From: Clostridia bacterium
Lineage (GTDB): Bacteria > Bacillota > Clostridia > Lachnospirales > Anaerotignaceae
Direction: 5' to 3'
Length of the DNA: 64,000 bases
NCBI GenBank assembly: GCA_910575055.1
Contig: CAJTDC010000005.1
Span: 62,001-126,000, forward strand
The notes under the pieces were generated by a model that saw nothing but the letters and a program-made list of their open reading frames with translations, had not been told where the DNA came from and searched no databases. Positions 41,411 to 49,077 of the stretch are shown one piece after another. Position numbers and translations under genes: made by a program. Positions within the stretch are counted from its first letter, which is position 1, and every line of letters begins with the position of its first letter.

Positions 41411-43018
41411 TCAAAAAACCAACAGACCGCGGGAATCGTACACGCTTTCGGATGTCTGGTTCCCACAGCGCACCGCTCTATCAAGCCCCATGATCGTGGC
41501 CACAGCCCCGTCAATCTTCTCCGTGGATTTTTCCTTATCCGCCTTGATATTGCCTGCCGGGTCGGTGCGGATGAAGATGTTATCCATCATCCACCGAAGG
41601 ACCGGATGCCCGCCGTGGGCAATCATCTGCTCCAGCACCAGCTTCATCAGCTCCTTGGTAGGCGGGGACATATCCTTGAAACCCTGCCCAAACGGAACCA
41701 CCGTAAAGCCCATGCCCTCAAGGTTCTGCACCATCTGCACCGCTCCCCACCGGTCAAAGGCGATCTCACGGATGTTAAACCGCTCCCCAAGCAGCTCGAT
41801 ATATTTCTCGATATAGCCGTAGTGTACCACGTTCCCTTCCGTGGTCATCAGCTTCCCCTGCCGCTCCCACAAATCATAGGGGACATGGTCGCGCCGCACA
41901 CGCAGCTCCAGCGTTTCCTCCGGCACCCAGAAGTACGGCAAGATGCAGTATTTATCCTCCTCGTCAAGCGGTGGGAACACCAGCACGAACGCCGTGATGT
42001 CCGTGGTGGAGGATAAGTCCAGCCCGCCGTAGCAGACGCGCCCCTCCAGGTCGTCTTCCGAAACCGGGAAGGCGCAGGCATCCCATTTATCCATGGGCAT
42101 CCACCGCACCGCCTGTTTCACCCACTGGTTTAAGCGGAGCTGCCGGAAACTGTTCTCCTCCCCCGGATTCTGCTTTGCCGATTCGCAGGCGGCCTCCACC
42201 TTGTCAATCCCCACTGTGATATTTAAAGAGGGATTGGCCTTTTTCCACACCTTGGGGTCCGTCCAGTCGTCCGCCTCATCTGCGCCGTAGATTACCGGGT
42301 AAAATGTAGGGTCAATTTTCCTGCCCTCTAAAATGTCCTTTGCCTTCTGGTGCGTCTCGTAGCAGATGGAATGGGTGTCCGTCCCCGCCGTGGTGATGAG
42401 GAAATACAGCGGCTGCATCCTGGCATCCCCGGAGCCCTTGGTCATGACATCAAACAGCTTCCGGTTCGGCTGCGTGTGCAGCTCGTCAAACACCACGCCG
42501 TGGATGTTGAAGCCGTGCTTGGAATACGCCTCCGCCGAAAGCACCTGGTAGAAGGAATTGGTGGGCGTGTATATGATCCGCTTCTGTGATGCAAGTATCT
42601 TCACCCGCTTGGAAAGAGCCGGACACATCCGCACCATGTCCGCCGCCACGTCAAAGACAATGGTGGCCTGCTGCCGGTCAGCGGCACACCCGTACACCTC
42701 CGCCCGCTCCTCCCCGTCCCCGCAGGTCAGGAGCAGCGCCACGGCCGCCGCCAGTTCCGATTTTCCCTGCTTCTTCGGAATCTCCACATAAGCCGTGTTA
42801 AACTGCCGGTAGCCGTTCGGTTTCAGAGTGCCGAAAATATCCCGGATGATCTGCTCCTGCCAGTCGAGCAGTTCAAAAGGCTTCCCCGCCCATGTCCCCT
42901 TGGTGTGGCAGAGGCTCTCGATGAACATCACGGCAAAATCGGCGGCATCCTTATCGTAACGGCTGTCCTTCGCCCTGAACTTCGTCGGTCTGTATTTTTT
43001 CAGCTTTCGCATTGCCAT
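41411..43018 (-). CDS. terL: terminase large subunit
   Basis: 535 aa from the ATG at 43018 (GGAGG 8 nt upstream). ATPase part: adenine-binding GKPFELLDWQEQIIRDIFGT, Walker A-like PKKQGKSELAAAVALL (about residue 95), Walker B VVFDELHTQ, coupling motif TTAG. Nuclease part: GLDLSSTTDITAFVLVF and DGAVATIMGLDRAVR near the C-terminus. Packages DNA into the prohead. Unusually, the small subunit lies ~11 kb away at 53825-54358. Confidence 0.97.
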   Translation of the reverse strand: MAMRKLKKYRPTKFRAKDSRYDKDAADFAVMFIESLCHTKGTWAGKPFELLDWQEQIIRDIFGTLKPNGYRQFNTAYVEIPKKQGKSELAAAVALLLTCGDGEERAEVYGCAADRQQATIVFDVAADMVRMCPALSKRVKILASQKRIIYTPTNSFYQVLSAEAYSKHGFNIHGVVFDELHTQPNRKLFDVMTKGSGDARMQPLYFLITTAGTDTHSICYETHQKAKDILEGRKIDPTFYPVIYGADEADDWTDPKVWKKANPSLNITVGIDKVEAACESAKQNPGEENSFRQLRLNQWVKQAVRWMPMDKWDACAFPVSEDDLEGRVCYGGLDLSSTTDITAFVLVFPPLDEEDKYCILPYFWVPEETLELRVRRDHVPYDLWERQGKLMTTEGNVVHYGYIEKYIELLGERFNIREIAFDRWGAVQMVQNLEGMGFTVVPFGQGFKDMSPPTKELMKLVLEQMIAHGGHPVLRWMMDNIFIRTDPAGNIKADKEKSTEKIDGAVATIMGLDRAVRCGNQTSESVYDSRGLLVF

Positions 43019-43126
43019 CAGCATCACCTCCCCAAAGATGGCATAAAAAATGACCTGCCTATGGCAAGCCGTAATAGATCAGTACAAGACGCAGAGCCTT
43101 CCGGCTCCGCTCTTGGAATGTTCCGT

Positions 43127-43420
43127 TTATCCGGTAATCCTGTCAATGTTGGCTTTTGCCCACCGGGTCGCCATGACCATCGCCTCCCCGTCCGTGGCGC
43201 AGAGGCTCTTCATCGTGAAAGCCCCAAGGCGGTCCTTACCGTCGTTTTTCCAAACCCTGACGCTCCACCATGCCCTGCCTGCACCATCTTTCTGGTATTT
43301 CCCAAAGGCAATGCTGTATCCTTTATATTCCCGGATGCACTCCGTGTGACGCTTAAGCTGCGCCGCTGTCATAAACCCTGCAAATACCTCATATCCAAAA
43401 ACCCCATTGTAATCCTTCAT
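43127..43420 (-). CDS. accessory protein driven by cassette C
   Basis: 97 aa from the ATG at 43420 (GGAGG 8 nt upstream). IREYKGYSIAFGKYQKDGAG, WWSVRVWKNDGKDRLGAFTM: a small beta-rich domain, possibly DUF-type, not recognised. The reading frame is open upstream through the cassette leader, but initiation there lacks an RBS. Own promoter cassette. Confidence 0.75.
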   Translation of the reverse strand: MKDYNGVFGYEVFAGFMTAAQLKRHTECIREYKGYSIAFGKYQKDGAGRAWWSVRVWKNDGKDRLGAFTMKSLCATDGEAMVMATRWAKANIDRITG

Positions 43421-43442
43421 GGTGTGTACCTCCGTTTTTTTG

Positions 43443-43545
43443 TTTTTCCTTTCGGTAGTACACATATTCGCTCTTTTTGCGGATAATAGCAAGTCAATTA
43501 CAGGCATAAACTACACAAATATCCGCACCGGGATTTGTGTATATC
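43443..43545 (-). promoter_or_regulatory. promoter cassette, copy C
   Basis: TTGTGTAGTTT right arm, weak left arm (ATACACAAA), TTGACTTGCTATTAT with extended -10 TGCTATTAT, then the constant leader AGAGCGAATATGTGTACTAC and CGAAAGG. Confidence 0.85.
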
Positions 43546-43639
43546 TGGCATGGCAAAAGAGCCTTGCTGAAAGCCCTGATCTGCTTCTACGGGATACAGA
43601 GCCGCCCGGCTCCGTACCTTGGGATTTTCCCGCCTTTGT

Positions 43640-43915
43640 CTACTGCTGCATCGCCCAGGCGATTGCGTGGCCGTCATCCTCGAACTCGACTCCGCTTGCA
43701 GCCCTCAATCCGATGGTGCCTTCGCAGGTATGGTCGTCGCCCAGGAATTCATAAGCCGCCCCGAAATAGCAGGGCTTGTTCTGCCCATTGTAGAAGTATC
43801 CTGCGATGACCACCTTGTCTCCAAAGGTCAGCAGCTTGCTCCATCTGCATTCCAAATCCTCCGGCGTGGTGGGGTTCGGCAGTCTGTAGGTTTTCATTGC
43901 GTCGTTGATTTTCAT
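43640..43915 (-). CDS. accessory protein driven by cassette D
   Basis: 91 aa from the ATG at 43915. MKINDAMKTYRLPNPTTPED, LLTFGDKVVIAGYFYNGQNK, GDDHTCEGTIGLRAASGVEF. Compact alpha/beta protein, unrecognised. Own promoter cassette. Confidence 0.72.
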   Translation of the reverse strand: MKINDAMKTYRLPNPTTPEDLECRWSKLLTFGDKVVIAGYFYNGQNKPCYFGAAYEFLGDDHTCEGTIGLRAASGVEFEDDGHAIAWAMQQ

Positions 43916-43940
43916 GGTCTGTGTCCTCCGTTTTCCGTGT

Positions 43941-44044
43941 TTTCCCTTTCGGTAGTACACATATTCGCTCTTTCTGCCCATAATAGCAAGCGGATTCGGA
44001 ACATATACTGCACAAATATCTGTAGGGGAAATTGTGTACATTAT
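43941..44044 (-). promoter_or_regulatory. promoter cassette, copy D
   Basis: Palindrome TGTACACAATT / TTGTGCAGTAT, extended -10 TTGCTATTAT, constant leader. The ATG of the leader peptide frame ends in a TGA that overlaps the gene start (ATGA). Confidence 0.83.
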
Positions 44045-44051
44045 AATGCTG

Positions 44052-44459
44052 TTATATCTCCACGCCATCCTCCCCAAGCATCTGCCTGCATTCTTCCAGC
44101 AGCGCTCTCCAGTCCGGCTTTATGTTTTTAGGGAAATGGTACAGATAGGAATATTCCTTGCTTGGCTGCGACCATTCAAAGAAATAGTCCGGGCTAATCC
44201 GCTTTCCTGTTTTCTCATGCATCTCCCGTTCCAGTCGGTATCTTGCCCACCAGTCCCGCTCACGGTCAAACTCCGCTTTTTCCACCGGCTCCACAAGGCG
44301 GTACCTGCTGCATTTTTTATCATCCTCCACCAGCTCGCCTTTCACCCATCTGTATCCGTTCCCTATGGTGCAGAACAGATGATTTAAGCAGTGCTTCCTT
44401 GTAGGGAATATCGACGGGTAAAAATCCGCCATGAACTGTAATGTATCTTCTGCCCTCAT
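44052..44459 (-). CDS. accessory protein, unknown
   Basis: 135 aa from the ATG at 44459 (GGAG upstream). RAEDTLQFMADFYPSIFPTR, CLNHLFCTIGNGYRWVKGEL, YLYHFPKNIKPDWRALLEEC. Aromatic- and Cys-rich, single domain, unrecognised. No promoter cassette directly in front; it follows the 68-aa gene and probably shares cassette E. Confidence 0.72.
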   Translation of the reverse strand: MRAEDTLQFMADFYPSIFPTRKHCLNHLFCTIGNGYRWVKGELVEDDKKCSRYRLVEPVEKAEFDRERDWWARYRLEREMHEKTGKRISPDYFFEWSQPSKEYSYLYHFPKNIKPDWRALLEECRQMLGEDGVEI

Positions 44460-44472
44460 CGTGCTTTCCTCC

Positions 44473-44679
44473 TTATCCGTTGATCTGTGCCGCAAAATAG
44501 TATCCGAATGCGTCCCTTGCGATGCCGAAGCTGCTCTGGGTCCCGTATTTCCGGTCTTCCCTCATGGCTGCTTTTGCCAGCTCCGTGGCAGCCCTGCGGC
44601 TCTCCTCCCTGCCAAGTCCCTCAAATCTGTATTCCCCGTTTTTCTGCAAATGCCTGATGGCTTCGTTCCTGTTCTTCAT
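44473..44679 (-). CDS. accessory protein driven by cassette E
   Basis: 68 aa from the ATG at 44679. MKNRNEAIRHLQKNGEYRFE, GREESRRAATELAKAAMRED, FGIARDAFGYYFAAQING. Small helical protein, unrecognised. First gene after cassette E. Confidence 0.7.
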   Translation of the reverse strand: MKNRNEAIRHLQKNGEYRFEGLGREESRRAATELAKAAMREDRKYGTQSSFGIARDAFGYYFAAQING

Positions 44680-44702
44680 AGCTGTGTCCTCCGTTTTTTG
44701 TG

Positions 44703-44806
44703 TTTTCCCTTTCGTAGTACACATATTCGCTCTTTCTGCCCATAATAGCAAGTTAATTCCGGGCTATAAACTACACAAATATCCGTGGCAAGAATTGTGT
44801 AGTTTA
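44703..44806 (-). promoter_or_regulatory. promoter cassette, copy E
   Basis: Best palindrome of the set: AAACTACACAA and TTGTGTAGTTT perfect over 11 bp around a 15-nt spacer. TTAACTTGCTATTAT, then the constant leader with one base deleted (ACTACGAAAGGG). Confidence 0.87.
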
Positions 44807-44814
44807 CAGCAGGA

Positions 44815-45018
44815 TCACTCTTTTTCAATCCGGCAGGCTTCCCCGTCCACCCATGTGATGCAGTAATCCTTCCCCCGCCAGCGGACCTCGGCAATCCTCA
44901 CGCCCACATATTCGTTGCTCCTCTCGCGGTCGGACTTTACAGTCCCGTGCGCCATCATCCATTCCGCAAGGTTCCCCCGGAGCCTTGACTCCCGCTCCAT
45001 CCTATCTGCTATGTTCAT
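44815..45018 (-). CDS. accessory protein, unknown
   Basis: 67 aa from the ATG at 45018 (GGAGGG upstream inside the preceding gene). MNIADRMERESRLRGNLAEW, EYVGVRIAEVRWRGKDYCIT. Short beta-rich protein, unrecognised; overlaps the preceding gene by 17 nt. Confidence 0.68.
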   Translation of the reverse strand: MNIADRMERESRLRGNLAEWMMAHGTVKSDRERSNEYVGVRIAEVRWRGKDYCITWVDGEACRIEKE

Positions 45019-45211
45019 CCCCGACTCCCTCCTGCACAGTCTCTTCATCTATCGCTTTTTTTGCCGCCGCCAGTGCGTTTTCTTCGTAAAAGAATGGTTC
45101 TTCGCTGCGGAATGCCTCTCTGCCGTCCGCCGTGCCGACATGGAAATCAAATCCCAGTGCCTCATCGTTCCAGCCTGTGTCTATCCTGTATCCTTTATAT
45201 TCCTCAACCAT
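45002..45211 (-). CDS. accessory protein, unknown
   Basis: 69 aa. MVEEYKGYRIDTGWNDEALG, FDFHVGTADGREAFRSEEPF, ALAAAKKAIDEETVQEG. The EYKGYRI start resembles the EYKGYSI segment of the 43127 protein, suggesting a common small fold. Part of the cassette F transcript. Confidence 0.7.
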   Translation of the reverse strand: MVEEYKGYRIDTGWNDEALGFDFHVGTADGREAFRSEEPFFYEENALAAAKKAIDEETVQEGVGDEHSR

Positions 45212-45237
45212 AAATCCTTATCCTCCATTCCGTATCT

Positions 45238-45459
45238 TTATGCCAATGCACCGCCGTGGGTAAATCCCTGCGCCAGTTCTGCCGCTTCCTCAATTGTATC
45301 CGCCATCTCCGACACTGCCCCGCAGTACACATGGTATTTCCCAAAATAAGATGAATTCTTATCCTCCACCAGCCAAACGTGTACCTCGGACCGCCGTCCT
45401 GCATATGCATAGGGAAGTGTCCAATGGTTTTTGTTCCTCTGCTTTTTCAATCCTGCCAT
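45238..45459 (-). CDS. accessory protein, unknown
   Basis: 73 aa (MAGLKKQRNKNHWTLPYAYA, GKYHVYCGAVSEMADTIEEA, AELAQGF). Basic N-terminus, mixed alpha/beta pattern, unrecognised. AGGGGATTGG precedes the start. Confidence 0.68.
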   Translation of the reverse strand: MAGLKKQRNKNHWTLPYAYAGRRSEVHVWLVEDKNSSYFGKYHVYCGAVSEMADTIEEAAELAQGFTHGGALA

Positions 45460-45473
45460 TCCAATCCCCTCCC

Positions 45474-45809
45474 TTATGCTTCTTCCGTGTATGCAAGGTC
45501 CATCCCCTGCAGGTTCCGTGCAAGCTCCGCACCCCTGCGTATCTGGTCTGCCGCATCCAGCAGCTCCTCCGGCGTCGGGTTCCCGCCCATCTTCCGAACG
45601 CTCGCCTTCACATCCACCGTGTAGGCCGCTACCTTTTTTTCAAAATCGCAGTTTGCAAAGTCCAGCCTTTCCCGGATGCTGACCGCAATGTAGAGGTCGC
45701 TTTCCCCTTTAAGGAAAGGCATCGGTGAAAACCGCTCATCCATTTCCGGCTGGAATCCGTTCATCCTGATTTCATCTTTAATTGCCTGGATCACTTCGTT
45801 CTTTGTCAT
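45474..45809 (-). CDS. accessory protein driven by cassette F
   Basis: 111 aa from the ATG at 45809 (GGAGG upstream). MTKNEVIQAIKDEIRMNGFQ, YIAVSIRERLDFANCDFEKK, VDVKASVRKMGGNPTPEELL, DAADQIRRGAELARNLQGMD. Mostly helical, unrecognised. First gene after cassette F; three further small genes follow closely. Confidence 0.72.
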   Translation of the reverse strand: MTKNEVIQAIKDEIRMNGFQPEMDERFSPMPFLKGESDLYIAVSIRERLDFANCDFEKKVAAYTVDVKASVRKMGGNPTPEELLDAADQIRRGAELARNLQGMDLAYTEEA

Positions 45810-45842
45810 GGTGTGTACCTCCGTTTTTTTACCTGTGGCTTT

Positions 45843-45947
45843 GTTTTCCCTTTCGGTAGTACACATATTCGCTCTAAAACCACATTTTATCAAGTTAATT
45901 CCGAACATAAGCTGCACAAATATCCGCAACGGGAATTGTGTAATTTT
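45843..45947 (-). promoter_or_regulatory. promoter cassette, copy F
   Basis: AAATTACACAA / TTGTGCAGCTT palindrome directly after the stop of the upstream gene, TTAACTTGATAAAAT, constant leader, ACGGAGG. Confidence 0.85.
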
Positions 45948-46324
45948 CAATGATTGGGGATGTGCTTCCCGTCCTCTATCCAGTCAACCAAAGCAATGAT
46001 CTCGCCATCGGTCTCCATCCGTTCAAACTCTGCCACATCCTCCAAATCCCAATCGATGGGGTACACGCCGCAGAACTCCACAATGCAGTCTATCTCCCTG
46101 GTCTCAATCCAGTCCCGGTTCAGGTTCCATGCACCGCAGACCGTATCGACATGGCCGTGGCCGACATGGTTCCTGTCAAGCATCCCCTCAATTTTCTTTA
46201 TGGTTTCATCTTTGCAAAGGTCGGTATCCTTTGGAACCGTAATGTAAAACATACATTTTGTAATCTCTCCCCGTTCTTTCCTCGCGTCAATCCACTCCCG
46301 GATGACCTCTGTCCTTTTCCTCAT
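45947..46324 (-). CDS. accessory protein, unknown
   Basis: 125 aa (MRKRTEVIREWIDARKERGE, MFYITVPKDTDLCKDETIKK, IVEFCGVYPIDWDLEDVAEF). Alpha/beta protein, unrecognised. It follows the cassette G gene by 20 nt and presumably belongs to that transcript. Confidence 0.72.
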   Translation of the reverse strand: MRKRTEVIREWIDARKERGEITKCMFYITVPKDTDLCKDETIKKIEGMLDRNHVGHGHVDTVCGAWNLNRDWIETREIDCIVEFCGVYPIDWDLEDVAEFERMETDGEIIALVDWIEDGKHIPNH

Positions 46325-46343
46325 GGTTGCGTCCTCCTCTGTC

Positions 46344-46664
46344 TTATTTTTTCACCAGGCAGCATTTCTTCTCATCCCAAAAGCTGACCGCATCGTGTAT
46401 AAAGTTTTTATCGTCCTCGCGGTTTTCAATCCTGGTGCTTACCCAATAGCCTTCTTTCTTTGCTTTTCCGACCACCTCGTGGATGTTGTCGATGGCTGTC
46501 TTTACCTGTGCGCCTGATTCCGTTTCAAAAACCAGGTGGCGGGCAGTCGTCCTTGCCAGCCGACCGAACTCCCCGAAGTAGGAATGCCCGCTCCCGCACC
46601 TCGCCACCAGAACCTTCTGCCCGATCTCCATCTCCTCAAATTTCCCAAGCATCCAAACCTTCAT
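46344..46664 (-). CDS. accessory protein driven by cassette G
   Basis: 106 aa from the ATG at 46664 (GGAGG upstream). MKVWMLGKFEEMEIGQKVLV, RLARTTARHLVFETESGAQV, WDEKKCCLVKK. Small SH3-like beta-barrel pattern, unrecognised. Confidence 0.72.
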   Translation of the reverse strand: MKVWMLGKFEEMEIGQKVLVARCGSGHSYFGEFGRLARTTARHLVFETESGAQVKTAIDNIHEVVGKAKKEGYWVSTRIENREDDKNFIHDAVSFWDEKKCCLVKK

Positions 46665-46688
46665 CCCTGCATCCTCCGTTTTCTTTGT

Positions 46689-46794
46689 GTTTTCCCTTTC
46701 GGTAGTACACATATTCGCTCTGAAAGGACATATTATCAAGTCATTTCGGAGCATAATACTGCACAAATATCCGGGGCAGGGATTGTGTGGTTTA
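46689..46794 (-). promoter_or_regulatory. promoter cassette, copy G
   Basis: AAACCACACAA / TTGTGCAGTAT palindrome, ATGACTTGATAATAT with extended -10 TGATAATAT, constant leader, ACGGAGG. Confidence 0.86.
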
Positions 46795-46801
46795 TGGCGG
46801 G

Positions 46802-46993
46802 TCACAGCCCGCCTGACTCCTTCCGGATTTCATTTTTTGAATGCTGCCGCTCCGACTTTTTGAACGGTCTTTTGTAGCGCCTCCGCCTCTGCCCGCGCCT
46901 TTTCCCCGACGCAGGCATGGCAATCCCGGTGTGCATCTCATCCCCATACTGGTGGTCCTCTATCCAGCGGAGGTTCCTCCCATATGCTTTCAC
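46802..46993 (-). CDS. small basic protein
   Basis: 63 aa, GTG start at 46993 overlapping the upstream stop (GTGA) after AGGAGCC. Strongly basic: SGKRRGQRRRRYKRPFKKSE in the C-terminal half. Probably binds nucleic acid; family unknown. Confidence 0.6.
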   Translation of the reverse strand: MKAYGRNLRWIEDHQYGDEMHTGIAMPASGKRRGQRRRRYKRPFKKSERQHSKNEIRKESGGL

Positions 46994-47211
46994 GGCTCCT
47001 GCCTCCTTCCGTAGCATCTGTGGATGGCTTCCAGAATCTGCTCCTGCTCTTTCCCATCCACACCGATGCTCTCCAGCGCCTCCCTGGTGCCGCAGTCCGG
47101 ACAGAGCTGCGTTCTGCCGTCTGCCCGCGAAACTGCCGGCCTTCCGTGGTAGGTCTGCCCACATCTTGGGCAGACCGAAATCCTCGCAATATTATCTGTT
47201 TCTTTCATCAT
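46990..47211 (-). CDS. small zinc-ribbon protein
   Basis: 73 aa. VCPRCGQTYHGRPAVSRADG and LCPDCGTREALESIGV form a four-cysteine zinc ribbon. C-terminal helix EQEQILEAIHRCYGRRQ. Common in phage accessory regions; function unknown. The start overlaps the GGCT gene by 20 nt and its end overlaps the basic protein. Confidence 0.78.
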   Translation of the reverse strand: MMKETDNIARISVCPRCGQTYHGRPAVSRADGRTQLCPDCGTREALESIGVDGKEQEQILEAIHRCYGRRQEP

Positions 47212-47881
47212 GGCTTCCTCCTTCCGTGTTTTCCTTCCGAGGGGCAAGCGCCGCCTCCCTGCTGCGGAACATCCGGCCTGCGGATGCGCGGCAGCGGCTT
47301 CCCCTGCGGTTCTGGAGGGTGAAATACCTCCCGTCAAATCCCAACACTGTGTAGTTGCCCGCGCAGCCGTTCTTCCGATTGGTGGCCATGAAGCAGGCTT
47401 CCCCTGCTTTCCACCCGCCCGGAAATTCCTCCGTGCTGTCGGCATACGCCTGTTCCAAAAATGCCTCGTCGAATCCGAAACTCTGGTAGCCCTGCCTGCA
47501 GGTCTCCATGTAGAACTCACTCGGAATCCCAAGCGGGCGGTCCTCATGCATGATGTAGACGAAAACCTTCCGTATCCGCACCCTGCCGGTCTTGATGCCC
47601 TTGAGGGGCAGCTTCATTTCCTTTTTGTAATAAAAGGCTGGGAATCCCTCGTAGCGGTCCAGCGCCGCCTCATCCTCTTCTGTCACCGCCCATGCCGCTA
47701 CGGGGACGCTCGCGCCCTCCTGCGGCTCGATGGTGAGGTAGGAGCCGGTCCTGCTCCCCTTGAACAGCAGCCGGTAGCCCTCAATCACCGAAGTCCCGAT
47801 GATCCTCGCCCCAGGGCAGCGCATCCGCATCTGCGGGATGTTCAAATTTGAGCCGTAAGCAATGTAGTATCTCTTTTCCAT
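47192..47881 (-). CDS. gamma-glutamylcyclotransferase (GGCT/AIG2) family protein
   Basis: 229 aa. YYIAYGSNLNIPQMRMRCPG is the GGCT nucleotide-like loop, and DRYEGFPAFYYKKEMKLPL carries the catalytic Glu, so the ~120-residue GGCT domain looks active. The C-terminal ~90 residues (NYTVLGFDGRYFTLQNRRGS, RCRASAGRMFRSREAALAP) are an extra domain found in phage and mobile-element proteins. Family knowledge: GGCT enzymes cyclise gamma-glutamyl amines or amides. The amidoligase just upstream is the expected partner that makes such bonds. Confidence 0.9.
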   Translation of the reverse strand: MEKRYYIAYGSNLNIPQMRMRCPGARIIGTSVIEGYRLLFKGSRTGSYLTIEPQEGASVPVAAWAVTEEDEAALDRYEGFPAFYYKKEMKLPLKGIKTGRVRIRKVFVYIMHEDRPLGIPSEFYMETCRQGYQSFGFDEAFLEQAYADSTEEFPGGWKAGEACFMATNRKNGCAGNYTVLGFDGRYFTLQNRRGSRCRASAGRMFRSREAALAPRKENTEGGSHDERNR

Positions 47882-47900
47882 TCTGATATCCGTCCTTTCC

Positions 47901-47990
47901 GAAGGGGGTACCCTTCTACCACCTTAAGACCGCCGTAGCGGTCCACTGCCGTTTCTGCGGCAGGAAAGGTGGCAGGAGGCTACCTCCTGC
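47901..47990 (-). ncRNA. structured RNA-like element before the GGCT gene
   Basis: Five stems in 90 bp: GAAGGG/CCCTTC (47901-47916); an outer CCACCTT/AAGGTGG (47919-47972) enclosing GACCGC/GCGGTC (47928-47943) and CTGCCG/CGGCAG (47946-47963), i.e. a three-way junction; and GCAGGAGG/CCTCCTGC (47972-47990). All stems are perfect. It lies between the amidoligase stop and the GGCT start. It may be an RNA regulatory leader, a processing site or a small RNA. Confidence 0.5.
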
Positions 47991-47997
47991 GGTCCCT

Positions 47998-48945
47998 TCA
48001 AGCGGCCCTTCCGTTCCGGAAGGATGCGTCCCCTGCAAGCCTCCTTGTCAGGATGTCCCTTGCGGTCTTGAATTCGTCCCCGATGAAGCCGAGCCGGAGG
48101 AGCCATGTCCGCATGGCGTATTTCGGGTTCTCGCTCTGCTGCGGCTTCGGGCTTGCGGTCTTGACTTCCTTCGCCATCTGGCTGAGTGCGAGGCAGAGCT
48201 GGATGTAGCTCTTGAGCTGCCCTGCGTGGAGGCCGCCCCTGCGCCCGTCCCCCGGTTCATCGAACTGGAAGAGCCGGAACTCGACCGTGCCTTTGGTGAA
48301 GGTTGCGTGGTAGTTGAGCATATGGTAGCGGCTGTCGTTGTAGTGCTGGCTCCTGCCGTAGTTTGCGCCGTGGCTTGTGTACCAGATGTCCGCGAGGGCT
48401 GCCATCGTGGAAGGTTTCTTTCTGTTGACCTCCTCTAAGAACCGCGGGTCAACCGTGCGGCAGTAGCGGTTCATCCTCCAGCGGTCAAGGTTTAAGGCGT
48501 CCGCTATCAGGCTTTCATGGCCTGCCATAATGTTGGCAAGGTTGCGGAGCGTCTGCGGCGTGTGGCCCTTCGCCCCGATGTGGATGTGTACCCCGCAGCC
48601 CCTTCCCGCGTCGCTCTTTGCGCCGGCGTGCCGGAGTTGCCGGATGAGCTCCTGCAGAAGCTCCATGTCCGCGTAGGTAAGGATCGGCGTCACCATCTCG
48701 CATTTTTCGCTGTCCGGCCCCGCGATGCTCACGTCCTTCTGGAATTTCCACTCCCTGCCGTCTGCGTCCCATGCGCTCCAGGTGCTGTAGCCGTTCCGTG
48801 CCGCCGTGTTTTCGTACCTTCCTGTGCCGAAGTACTTAGCCGCAATCCTCGCTGCCTTGTCCCTTGCGATGCTGTTCATCTCCACCTCAACCCCGATGGT
48901 CTGCTTTTTCATCTCCTCAACCTGTCTTGCTAACTTTTCGTTCAT
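47998..48945 (-). CDS. amidoligase (COOH-NH2 ligase) family protein driven by cassette H
   Basis: 315 aa from the ATG at 48945 (GGAGG upstream). IGVEVEMNS is the conserved start of the amidoligase core, then WKFQKDVSI, CEMVTPILTYADMELLQELI, GCGVHIHIGAKGHTPQTL, TVEFRLF: motifs of the glutamine-synthetase-like Amidoligase_2 family. These enzymes are predicted to form amide or isopeptide bonds and occur with GGCT genes in phages. The C-terminal ~90 residues (MRTWLLRLGFIGDEFKTARD) recur in the protein at 49570-50322. Confidence 0.92.
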   Translation of the reverse strand: MNEKLARQVEEMKKQTIGVEVEMNSIARDKAARIAAKYFGTGRYENTAARNGYSTWSAWDADGREWKFQKDVSIAGPDSEKCEMVTPILTYADMELLQELIRQLRHAGAKSDAGRGCGVHIHIGAKGHTPQTLRNLANIMAGHESLIADALNLDRWRMNRYCRTVDPRFLEEVNRKKPSTMAALADIWYTSHGANYGRSQHYNDSRYHMLNYHATFTKGTVEFRLFQFDEPGDGRRGGLHAGQLKSYIQLCLALSQMAKEVKTASPKPQQSENPKYAMRTWLLRLGFIGDEFKTARDILTRRLAGDASFRNGRAA

Positions 48946-48971
48946 GCTGTTTTCCTCCGTTTTCGTTGTGT

Positions 48972-49077
48972 GTTTTCCCTTTCGGTAGTACACATATTCG
49001 CTCTAAAAGGGGATAATAGCAAGTCAATTCGGAGCATAATCTACACAATGTTCTGCCCTGTTTTTTGTGTACTTTAT
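48972..49077 (-). promoter_or_regulatory. promoter cassette, copy H
   Basis: AAAGTACACAA / TTGTGTAGATT palindrome, TTGACTTGCTATTAT, constant leader. The leader peptide frame ends in a TGA overlapping the amidoligase ATG. Confidence 0.85.

Noticed and set aside
43443-49077. CRISPR array or transposon (MITE) made of the repeated ~100-bp elements
   Set aside because: Copies are far apart, each sits directly before a gene with conserved spacing, all in one orientation, with no terminal inverted repeats or target duplications; promoter/operator explains them better.
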